Assembly (NCBI GenBank): GCA_026119935.1
Contig: JALRMH010000081.1
Location: forward strand, 29,858-93,857
DNA length: 64,000 bases
Direction: 5' to 3'
Source: Endothia cerciana
Lineage: Eukaryota; Ascomycota; Sordariomycetes; Diaporthales; Cryphonectriaceae
Shown: piece after piece, positions 55,197 through 64,000 of the stretch
Numbering within the stretch: position 1 is the first letter of the stretch
How the letters are laid out: every line of letters starts with the position of its first letter
Notes under the pieces: generated by a model
Told to the model about the DNA's origin: nothing
Databases searched by the model: none
Seen by the model: the letters and a program-made list of their open reading frames with translations, nothing else
Made by a program: the position numbers and the translations under genes

Positions 55197-55252
55197 ACAC
55201 CTGGACCACCACCACCACCACCATAATAACGCCTACCTCTTTACCTCTCTCA

Positions 55253-55280
55253 CACAACACAACACAACACAACACAACAC
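55253..55280. repeat. CAACA pentamer repeat in LysM gene leader
   Basis: Five to six CAACA units end about 80 bases before the LysM start codon, probably in the 5' leader. Confidence 0.85.
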
Positions 55281-55361
55281 GCTGGACCCATTCGGCCGTC
55301 CATCGAGGCATCAGTGCGCCCCAACAGGATCATCATACGAGCAGCCCTCACCAGGTTCACA

Positions 55362-55991
55362 ATGCCGCGCCGCTTCGACTACGACACTGACGAAGAACGC
55401 CTTCCCGAGGGCATGGTCAGGGTCGGATACGACGCAGACACAGAGGTCTACACCTTTCGCGACACAGACGGCAGTCTCTGGGAGGGCCCGCCCGGCTGCC
55501 AATATGGCCGCCTGACCAAGGTCGCCAACGCCCCCAAGCCCCCATCAGACCTCACCAACATCGACGTCGAGTCCGGTGATGCCGGTCATGGCGACCAGCC
55601 CCCGAGCTACGACGAGAGCGAGGCCGCTGTCCCTTTCCTGAACCACGCTACACACACGGGCCCGGGACGCGCGCCCGGGACGTGGGCCGGCGATACTATG
55701 GCGAGGCACTGGCGCGCTGAGTTGATGCCGTTGCTCAACTTTTTCATGATCCTGGCGCTGTTCCTGGTCGGCCTGTTCTGGTTCCTGGGTTGGATGACGA
55801 GCTCCAGGACCCCCCCTCGCTGTGACCCGGGGAGTCACGCACATCAGGTCCAGCAGGGTGAGTCGTGTTGGGACATCGCACAGATGCACGGCATCGGCGT
55901 GGACAGGCTGAAGGAGGCCAATGGCGCCATCAACTGCGATCTGCTGGAGGTCGGAGGCATAGTCTGTGTCCCGGCTATGCCCAGGGCCTAG
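55362..55991 (+). CDS. Single-pass membrane protein with LysM domain
   Basis: A single exon of 209 residues. The N-terminal part is soluble with no signal peptide (MPRRFDYDTDEERLPEG), and includes a YDADTEVYTFRDTDGSLWEG block and a PPSY motif at 80-83 in a QPPSYDESE context. One membrane segment lies at 122-145 (LMPLLNFFMILALFLVGLFW and on). A LysM domain at 161-203 follows (HQVQQGESCWDIAQMHGIGV, then DRLKEANGAINCDLLEVGGI) with two Cys likely bonded. The topology would place the N-terminus in the cytosol and LysM outside or in the lumen. LysM binds chitin or related GlcNAc polymers. PPSY can bind WW domains such as those of Rsp5-type ubiquitin ligases. I recognise this arrangement as recurrent in filamentous fungi; its function is not known to me. 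Confidence 0.85.
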   Translation: MPRRFDYDTDEERLPEGMVRVGYDADTEVYTFRDTDGSLWEGPPGCQYGRLTKVANAPKPPSDLTNIDVESGDAGHGDQPPSYDESEAAVPFLNHATHTGPGRAPGTWAGDTMARHWRAELMPLLNFFMILALFLVGLFWFLGWMTSSRTPPRCDPGSHAHQVQQGESCWDIAQMHGIGVDRLKEANGAINCDLLEVGGIVCVPAMPRA

Positions 55992-58900
55992 CGAGAGCAC
56001 ACGAGACGATGGGTGCTGCTGCGGTCGGTCGGGGGCTGGCCAGGCCGATGCGGACGGATTTGTCCCACCAGGGTCCGGCGAGGCCTGATCGGAACCCGGC
56101 TCCACCCGCTCCTCTTGGGTCTAGCCATGTTCGAGATCCGCGTGACTCTTGTCTTCTGCGACGCCCCGAACACGAGGGCTGCATAGTTGTTGGTGCTGTG
56201 ATACGTTGACTGTCATTCCTCTGCCGTCTTTGTTGGGCGTTGGGTTATCCCCGGGTTTGTAAGTCAACAGGACAAGTCTGGACTTTGATATTTATTCTTT
56301 TTTTCCTTCTTTCTTCTTCTCCGCCTTTCCTTTCTTGGACCCAAAAGGCATTTTTGGATGCAAGGGGGCCGAGAGATGGCATCCGTCAGTATCGCCGCAT
56401 ACCGCTTGGCTATTGGGAACTCCTCCTGTCACGACTGATACGGAGTGTTCCCCAAGACAGGTCCCGGGGGTGTCTCTCCACCACCTCATCTGTCTCGCGC
56501 GACATCCTGCCGCCGACAGTCAGGGCGAGCTTGATCACGACATCGCCTTTATAGTGTCTACCAACCACAACCTGCGATTGTCAGGCAGGGCGGACGGCGA
56601 AACACGGGGGTAGCCCCGTACTCTGAAAGCACTGTATCACACCGCGTGTGTGGGCTCGAGTGAAGGATCGCCTCACTGCGCATGTCAGATGTTGGCCCCT
56701 TTAAGGGCGATAGGGTGGCCCGGGTCGCGGAAACACCAGCCAATCGCTCGCCAGGAGGTGCGGGAATTGCGGGCGCACGCGTCCAGGCAGGGTTGCGGAG
56801 GATTGCTTACTGCGGAATCACGATCAGTCCTCTGCGCCCTCGTCTGCGGCGGTGTCCTGACGAAGCCCAAACCACGATTGTGCCCATAACGCCGCCTCCA
56901 TCCCTTCGCTATCGGGAGAGCTGTATGTTACTTCTATCTCCTGACACGCATCCGCCCGCTCCACAACCGGCAGGCCCTTCGCGGGGACTCTGGTACCATA
57001 CCTCGGGGAGAAATCCCACGAGGCTCTTGCGATCAAAGGAGCACGTCGAGGACCGCTCAACATGGCTTCTCCCAAGATCACTGCCCGGATCTGGCGGCCG
57101 GTCGCTCGTTTGGTGAGAATCACTGAGATCGAGGAAGATAAAGGAAGATTGTACAAGCTCCTCAGAGAGCTCAGTTGGTGGTTGTCGCACACCTGGATGG
57201 ATGGCTGCCCTGAAGCCGGGCGGTCTTGCCCAACGTGAGCAGACGTGGTCATAACACCTTGGTGCATTTCCCAGCCCTTCAGCTGTTGGTATTCACGTCC
57301 TGTCCTGCTTGAAGCGACATCTCCATGGCCTCAAGCCACTCGAATCGTATTGTCGTGCAGTTCAAGCCGAAGGCGTATCTCAACGAATCAGACACCGGCC
57401 AATTCTCAAACAGCTCTTGCGTAAGGCGCTGCAGCCATTTTTGCTGGGTCTGGGTGCGGGGCGGCTTCGCGGATATATTCAGACTGCTGTGGGCGCGGAG
57501 CGGCTGAGAGCACAATCCCGAACGTTCTGAACATCAACATCGCCTGTGTAACCACACCCCATCTCTGTCTGATGACACTGTGTGGCATCGTCTGGCCCGG
57601 AGAATGCCTTTGTGTGGCCCGCGACCCTGGGCGGCCTGTGTTCCAGACCTGAGCCCCCCCTATTGTTTCTTTTGCTCGGTCGACGCCAGCTTACCTTGGC
57701 ACCAACCAATGAGGTCCTATTTCTGTCTCTTGCACTCGGGCACTCGCAGTTCCGAGTCCGTCAGTCGGTCTGCCTGAGGGGCTGACCCTGCTTCGCGCCT
57801 GTCAAAGATGCATAAAGCTTTTGCTTCTTTGGACGGATCTGCAATGATCGACTGGCACCCAGACAATCGCAACACCCAATATCTTGAAAATCCGGACCAG
57901 ACCGCTCAAAGGACATCCAGCATCTTCCAGTCCTCTGGCCGCCGGAATCAAGACTCCGGTCAGCTCCACCGGCTGCCACGTTGCCGGATCTCTGACCGAC
58001 ACAGCTGGCTTCCGTGGCTTCGTTTGACCGTCGCACCTGTGCCCTGTCTAAGGTTTGCGCGCACAAGACAACCCACCCACAATCCCGCAGATACCGTATA
58101 TAGGTAGGTGACACCGGCCGAGCGACGGAGAATCTACGACCGTAAACAATATGAATCTCCCCATGGCTGCGCTGAAAGGGACCGAGTTGAAACGTCCGTC
58201 GAAGAACCTCGGTGTGTCATCCAAGACAAATATAGCTCCGTATCCGGTAGTGGTTTGCGAGACCATTGCTCAGCATCCAAAAATTTGAAGGATCAAGACA
58301 GGCAGCTACTCTTACTTTTGAGGGACACGTCGTTCGAGATCATTACTTTTCCCGAGATACTTCGGGTTGGCTCAACGAAATATCGTACCACTTCGCGGGC
58401 GACTTCGAGATGGGATCTGAGATCTTGCATGCATCCCCACTCTGCCTTGGATGCACGGCATGCCCTAGGGCTGCGTTCCGCTGGGACAATTTCTGGAGTG
58501 GCGAGGGGATGCAAGAGGCTTCCTCATGGCTGAAGCCACATCGCGTGTTCAGCCCTCCCTGTCCCCGACTTTTCCATTTCTGGCCAGTTTCACGTTGGGC
58601 ATCGCGTCTTGACGTCAGGGTAACCTCCCAATTCTCGAAAATTTGCTTCTCAGGTGACGAGTTCCGGCGCCCGGATCTCGACAGCGAGCGCAGCTTTCAG
58701 GCACAATTTCTTCTCTGGGATTCGTCCACACCTTGATCCCTAATGGTACCTGAGAGCCCAAGTTTCGTCGCGTGTCTCACATTCTGTGTCCCTCCAGGTG
58801 TCCGGAATTATACGCACGGTGCTCTCGAGCCACGTTTTGTTCCGCCTCCCACATGCGGACCGATCCAGGCCACGAGGAAGCCACGTGCGGCATATTTGTG

Positions 58901-59889
58901 TCGTCTTATTGTTGGACATGGCGGCCGGCCATTCCAGCTAGGCTTCAGGCTGTTGCAAATAGATGCACTGACGCGCTGCCGAAGGCCTGTTCAGGTGGCG
59001 GAAGGGCTGCCTGTCGTCTCCGTCCTTGGATCCTCGGACGCAGCGGGAAGTTGGGCAGCCAGCGGGATGAGGTGGGGGTTCTCGCGGGTGTGATGGAAAG
59101 AAATATGACTTGAGGCGCTCTGACTGAAGCGAGATCCCTCATATACGAGGCTTGTGCTCGTACATAAAGAGGCATTAGACCGTTCTTCCTCGGTCGCGGA
59201 CCCAGAGGCGTCGATGACCACCAACAGTTGACATTTTCAGCCTGACGATAAGTTGAAAGCTAAGAACAGGGTCATCGCATTCTATATAATCCACGGTCTT
59301 GCTAATACGGCCTCCAGGTGACCGTCACCCAAGATCCTCGGCGGACACACAAGATTGAGCTAGGACCAGCTCTCATGATTTTCTCACCAATCACACCATC
59401 GTCAGCATCTGGAGATCACCAAACGTCACGAGATCGGACGATATATATCAACTCGACCTGTGCTTCCATCAGTCATCTTTCAGAACCTCGGTTCCAAGTT
59501 AGTCACTTCTGACAGCTGCAAGATATTCCGTTCCTGCATATATTCCCTGTCTCGAATACCCACGTTGTGCCTTAACCCAAGGCAGGCAATCCGTTAAGTC
59601 TTTCCAAGTCTCCGGAACTCACAACGTCTCGCGAGTCTCGAATATTATTCCTAATAAATAAAAACCTGGTCGTCACCTTTGCGCTACCACTATCCGGACG
59701 TCGTCAGCCACAGTTCTCGGGTGCAGCCTTGAGATACAGCCTCCTTCCACAGCCCAGCGATCTTCAGACACTTCACAGCTTCCAGTCGGGACCATCAAAG
59801 GCTTGCACAACAGCTTCATACATATATCACAACGGCGCCTACCGCCCTTAGGGACTTTACCTCACCATTCCAATCCGACCTCGGCGACC
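55992..59889. other. Gene-poor region of about 3.9 kb
   Basis: I found no gene here. All frames are short or have compositions without motifs. The longest, at 56682-57116 and 58266-58736 (plus), do not look conserved. The sequence is less GC-rich than the left half of the window and could hold old decayed sequence or a long leader of the next gene. Confidence 0.4.
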
Positions 59890-60336
59890 ATGTGCACCTA
59901 CTACTACCTTCATCACCACCACATGTACCCCTGTACCCGTGATGTCGAGTTTGTCATACACTACATCTATTGTCCTGCCGCCACCTTTGACGAAATTTCC
60001 CAGACTCGGCATGCCTGCCATAACATTTCATATCACGACCAGGCGAATGGTAATCCAGGCATCGACTTCAACAACCCCTGTGCCAGTGGCGGGTGTCTGG
60101 CCAGTCCAGACTGCAGCCTCGGCAGGTGTCGGCTGCAGGAACTGAATGGCCTCTGGATATGCTGCCAGTGTGGCTTCGGTGGGAATAGATATCCGTGCTG
60201 CCACCATCCGATGAAGCGGAGCCCGGATACCCTATGCTACCACCAGTGCTGCCAGAATTGCCAACCGGATTTAGGGCTCGGGGCTGAGGCAGAAGCATCT
60301 GGCCAGGCCGACGCCGAGGACCAAGGGCATAGTTGA
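59890..60336 (+). CDS. Small cysteine-rich protein, MC-type (copy 1)
   Basis: A single exon of 148 residues with about twenty Cys. It begins MCTYYYLHHHHMYPCTRDVE and has no signal peptide. The C-terminal half contains WICCQCGFGGNRYPCCHH and then CYHQCCQNC, matching WNCCWCGKG and CEHICCETC in the gene at 61562. The Cys/His spacing suggests metal binding, likely zinc, in the cytosol or nucleus. Many small fungal proteins start with MC followed by a Cys-His pair like this; I know no assigned function. The first in-frame ATG of the open frame is at 59803, but the conserved MC start fits 59890. Confidence 0.7.
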   Translation: MCTYYYLHHHHMYPCTRDVEFVIHYIYCPAATFDEISQTRHACHNISYHDQANGNPGIDFNNPCASGGCLASPDCSLGRCRLQELNGLWICCQCGFGGNRYPCCHHPMKRSPDTLCYHQCCQNCQPDLGLGAEAEASGQADAEDQGHS

Positions 60337-61561
60337 CTATGCGAGAGCTTTCGTGCGCTTGGGGCGTCGGAAGCGAGGAGGACTAGTCGCACGAGGCGGC
60401 AGCAGAGGTGATGATGTACTTCCAAAAGATAGGTAAGGACTGACTAGTTTGAACGCTGAAGTCTGTAGCACTTGATGACGTTCCCAGCCATCAGCAACCT
60501 GTTGCAATTTATCGGAATCTCAGCCATCAACATATCCCTCGGCATTAGGCATGCGAGACCGTTCTGCCTTGGATCTGGTGGGCCGGGAAAAGCAACGAGA
60601 ACATGGGATGGAACTTCCCGGGCAACACCAGCTGAAAGGCACCCGTCTGTGGAACTCCACAGGAAGCCTCCGGCATGCCTATGAGAAGGAGAACAGCCAA
60701 GTGGCTTGGACCTGGGTGGGGTTTCGAACAGACTATTCGGTGAGGCTTTGAGAGCCATTAGACCTCCTTGGCCGCTAGACCGCAAGGCCTGCAAGGAGAG
60801 GGGGGACAGAAAGCAACTTTGTAAGACTTGGACCACACGAACCCGACCCCGTGGCCCCCTTTTCATGCTCGGAGGCGTCTGTCACCCGCGAATACCAGTC
60901 GATGACCCGCATACAGCTCGCAGCCTCTTCTACAGGAAGAAGCATGAAGTCGGGCCCAGCCTGTCGGGTCGGCGGCTGCTGTCGAATAGTGGACGACCGG
61001 AAGAGGAGGAATTCCAAATCACCCTGGCCAATCGACAACGTAAGACGCCGACATACAACAAATCTCTTGCCTATTTTCTTTTTGTCATTCCGCCGACAGC
61101 CCTAAAAGTCGGACCTGAGGATGGGTTTTCAGGTAAGAAGACCACCGCCGATGAGTAGTGACATGATGAAGGCTGACTTTCCCCTGTCCGATGACCAGGA
61201 GGCTGCTCCAACCTGGTAGATCACCACATATGCCCCACGACCTCGTCAGTATTTAAGGGTCCTGCCCGACAAGGCTTGTCGTGCTTCCGGACATTCGGAG
61301 CATTGTCAGCTCTCTCACGCTCATAGGCACTGGAAGCACCGCTCAGCTCGGCGGCCTCGTACAGAATATTCGAGTCTAGCACGACTTCAGGAGTCCCCCC
61401 CCCCCCCCAATTCCCGTCTGATTTACACCAAAGAGCAGCGGGTCAACGACCGAGCTCCTGTCGTCGTCTCGGAACGCACAAGGACCACAGAGTCGCCAGC
61501 CTCGAGTCACCGATCATACCGGGGAGCGAGAGGGGCCGGTCCTCCCTAAAAGCAAAAGGCC
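60337..61561. other. Spacer between the two Cys-rich genes
   Basis: No gene is recognised in this 1.2 kb. A C-run at 61397-61408 lies in the likely leader of the second Cys-rich gene. Confidence 0.4.
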
Positions 61562-62044
61562 ATGTGTCACCAGATCACCTACACGCTGCCATGCGAGCAC
61601 GTACGGACGGACGTGGTCTACTGCGCCGACGCGCCTGAAAGTAGCTCCAGGCATGGTCACTCAGGAGGATCATCGTCTTCGAAGACGAAGAGAGACAGCG
61701 GAAAGAAGAGCTGCCGCGTCTCGTCCAGGGAGAAGGGGAAGTCACAGAGCAAGTCAGCACCCAAGCGCAAACCCTGCCGCAACCTAACGACACAGGCGAT
61801 CGCCTACCCGCTGCCGCCCAGCTTCGAGGGTGACCCGTCGACTGCGGCCCTGTCACCTCTGCTGCCCAAGTGTCCCCTCCCGCGGTGCCCGTTCGAGGCG
61901 CTCAACCGTTGCTGGAACTGCTGCTGGTGCGGAAAGGGTTGGAACGAGCAGGGGAGGTGCAGCTGCATCATGATCATCGAGGGGACTCAGGTGCGGTGCG
62001 AGCATATCTGCTGCGAGACGTGTACGCCAGCCGGGCCGATGTGA
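61562..62044 (+). CDS. Small cysteine-rich protein, MC-type (copy 2)
   Basis: A single exon of 160 residues, beginning MCHQITYTLPCEHVRTDVVY. A basic Ser/Lys-rich middle (SSKTKRDSGKKSCRVSSREK) is followed by a Cys-rich end: CPLPRCPFEALNRCWNCCWC, GKGWNEQGRCSC and CEHICCETCTP. The same order of Cys clusters is seen in the gene at 59890, so the two are probably old tandem duplicates. The basic middle is absent from copy 1. There is no signal peptide, so this is not an obvious secreted effector. A zinc-binding role is inferred from Cys/His spacing only. Confidence 0.72.
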   Translation: MCHQITYTLPCEHVRTDVVYCADAPESSSRHGHSGGSSSSKTKRDSGKKSCRVSSREKGKSQSKSAPKRKPCRNLTTQAIAYPLPPSFEGDPSTAALSPLLPKCPLPRCPFEALNRCWNCCWCGKGWNEQGRCSCIMIIEGTQVRCEHICCETCTPAGPM

Positions 62045-63737
62045 TAGTTGGGTCAGGATCCGAGCTAGGCGGGGTATCCCTTCGGCTTCACCGAGTCACC
62101 CTCATTTCTCTCCCTTCCTCTCAGGTCTCAAGGGTGGGCAGCATGTCTGTGGAGCCCAAGGCAGCGGAAAATGTTTCAGCACAAAAGGGTCGCAGTGATA
62201 GATCTGATAGGCTGTTCTGATGCGGGCAGAAGACATCGAGGGTTCACGGCCAGTCAGGAAGCCTGTAGACGTTGAAGACTGGATACAGCTCGGAGTATGT
62301 TAGCGCTGATGCCCAAACGATGACCATTGTACGATTACCAGGAAAGAAAAAAAAAAAACCCAAAAAAAAACCCCCCATAAATACACACGTTGGTCGATTG
62401 TCAGAACGTTTGGATCCTGTGGCTTCTCGTGGCGGCTTGCTTCATGGTGTGCATAACCTGGAGAAGGGGTGGACTCGAGAGGAGGAAGCTCCTCGTGCTC
62501 ATCGAAGACCATGGCCCGGAGATAGGCCCTATTGTGGAGTCCGCCATCATTTAGAAACCAGGAGCCCGATCTTCCAGGAGAGGAGAGGAACCCAAACAGA
62601 AAAGGGAACACGTGCGGCTGCCCCTGACGCACAGAGAAACCCAAGATCCTCGACCCAAGACACCGGGACGAGGAGGCGGCTGCCACCGAGCCCTGATTGG
62701 CCGACTGGTGATCAGTAATTATGGGAAAACGCAAAAAAGATGGGGATCTGCAGGAAAATGCATCCGTATGCAGGCTGAGATCTCGCATACAGCACGCCAG
62801 AAGCAGTCAAGGCTGCATGCGTGGGAGCTGACCTGGCAGGGGGCCCTCGGGGGTTGCTACATACCGTACACCTGTGGTCCTGGCCCGATTGCCATCATCA
62901 CACGGCCGAGGTTGAGATCGATGACTGCTCCCCTCATCCTCAAAGAGGGTGATTCCTAACCCCTACCCATCCTAGGCCTGACTGCCTGGTCCTGCCGCGA
63001 GCCTGACCAACGTTCGTCTGTCGTCTCCCGCCATGTCCTCCACACGGCCCTACGACCACTCGGGAACGGTGGGTGGCAGTCAGCTGAGCGGGCGACTCGA
63101 TCGATCCGTAGGTATCCGCAATGTGTCGGGAAAAGGCAACGTTGGATCTTAGTGTCACCCCAAAAGGCAAGGAGAGAAGACCGACGACATTCGGGATCCA
63201 GGTGTCTGGTCCCCGAAGGTGGAGAGACAATGGCTTTGTGAACAAGTCAGCGAATATGACCCGACGTGCGAGGTATTCCCAGCGATCAGGTTGCAGGAGA
63301 CACGGTTCAGATCTGTCAGACATGATGCAAGACCAGGTATGCGAGGTGTTGGTGGATACGCCCGAAGAGGGTAATTAAGAAGATGACCCGGCAACGAGGC
63401 TGCCAGGTAGGCACTGGGGAACATGCACCTCCTGCATGCATGTCGTGTACCCTCACCGATGCGAGAGCTGAAGAGACGGGCCAAGGTTGTCTGCGGGATC
63501 GCGCCCGGTGTTGCACGGACAAGCCCCTCCAGGGGTCCAGGTGGCGCATAAAGGGTCTTTTCTCCTCTGATTACACCCGACCCTGGCGACACATTCGGGA
63601 ATCGTTCCAAGACCAGCCTCGGTGCTACGCTGCCAGATCGCGGCCTGCGAGACACGCCTCATGCTGCGTAAGCCAGATTTCACAAGGTGCAGCATCTGGA
63701 TCTCGTGCGCCCTGCATGCTGACGCGATGACCCATCT
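62045..63737. other. Right-end non-coding region
   Basis: No gene is supported. An A/C homopolymer block lies at 62346-62376. A minus-strand stretch near 63220-63290 reads ADLFTKPLS, loosely like the end of a Ty1/copia polyprotein, but nothing around it supports a transposon. Confidence 0.35.
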
Positions 63738-63816
63738 GCACCGTAAACCCGTCTGGTGGGTTTTTATCCCTTGATTTTATTATTTTTTCCGACCTTTTTT
63801 TCTTTTTTCAGGGCTT

Positions 63817-63857
<41 letters not shown>

Positions 63858-63859
63858 TT

Positions 63860-63917
<58 letters not shown>

Positions 63918-63920
63918 TTT

Positions 63921-63963
<43 letters not shown>

Positions 63964-64000
63964 TAAATAAAAAAAAAAAAACCCCCGGGGGGGGGGGGGT
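63738..64000. repeat. Poly-T block ending in A-, C- and G-runs
   Basis: After 63770 the sequence becomes almost pure T with rare G and A, then changes to A-, C- and G-runs at the extreme end. This looks like a low-quality contig end rather than biological sequence; there is no TTAGGG telomere repeat. Confidence 0.8.

Larger units (their letters stand above)
53997..55361. promoter_or_regulatory. Divergent intergenic region with tandem repeats
   Basis: This 1.4 kb contains a T/C-rich stretch (54286-54325), a ten-base tandem repeat (54651-54684), an ATCC repeat (55151-55196), a CCACCA stretch (55203-55222) and a CAACA repeat (55253-55280) close to the LysM gene. No other gene is recognised. Confidence 0.45.

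Noticed and set aside
56682..57116. Possible gene in the gene-poor region
   Set aside because: The frame has no conserved-looking segments and overlapping frames on the other strand are equally long.
1..64000. tRNA genes, CRISPR arrays, secondary-metabolite clusters
   Set aside because: I looked for tRNA B-box-like motifs, direct-repeat arrays and NRPS/PKS/terpene enzyme motifs and found none; a tRNA scan would be needed to exclude isolated tRNAs.

Overview
The window is nuclear DNA from a filamentous ascomycete (Pezizomycotina), most probably a Sordariomycete. The reasons are GC-rich coding sequence, short GT-AG introns of about 50-130 bases, CT-rich leaders, and proteins that match filamentous-fungal families: a V-ATPase A subunit close to Neurospora VMA-1, a short kinesin-3 of the Nkin3 type, a Crb2-type BRCT protein, pICln, MFAP1, a Mep ammonium transporter, a SIRT5-type sirtuin, and small MC-starting cysteine-rich proteins. 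A ten-base run of N (17950-17959) and many long homopolymers show draft assembly. Exon models here were built by hand from splice sites, reading-frame continuity and family resemblance; no RNA evidence or database search was available.

Layout. 1-32 kb is mostly housekeeping: vma-1 (+), a DUF4048-like protein (-), a Crb2/Rad9-type checkpoint protein (+), a small basic protein (-), an eIF4E-family cap-binding protein (+), a small hypothetical (+), TRAPP subunit Trs31 (-), a Sec14/Pdr16-like lipid-transfer protein (-), DNA polymerase alpha B subunit (+), MFAP1 splicing factor (-), a coiled-coil hypothetical (-) and pICln (+). 33-50 kb holds a doubtful disordered ORF (+), a short kinesin-3 (-), a mucin-like secreted repeat protein (-), a Mep2-type ammonium transporter with five exons (-), a class III sirtuin (+) and a membrane-anchored TAP-like serine hydrolase (-). 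50-64 kb is gene-poor and shows decay: a frame-broken relic (+), a CCCH zinc-finger gene interrupted by two in-frame stops (-), a single-pass LysM protein (+), a 3.9 kb empty stretch, two related Cys-rich small proteins (+, +), and a terminal poly-T/poly-C stretch that looks like a contig end.

The genes do not form a pathway or a recognisable biosynthetic cluster, and I do not see a wholly new multi-gene system. The observations most worth a second look are: (1) many introns in unrelated genes carry a C-run of ten or more on the sense strand, on whichever genomic strand the gene lies; (2) the CCCH gene keeps one continuous frame of 526 codons broken only by a TAG and a TGA; (3) an intron of vma-1 falls inside the sequence that in yeast is the VDE (PI-SceI) intein homing site; (4) the pair of Cys-rich proteins near the right end; and (5) palindromic double-GATA sites upstream of three separate genes.
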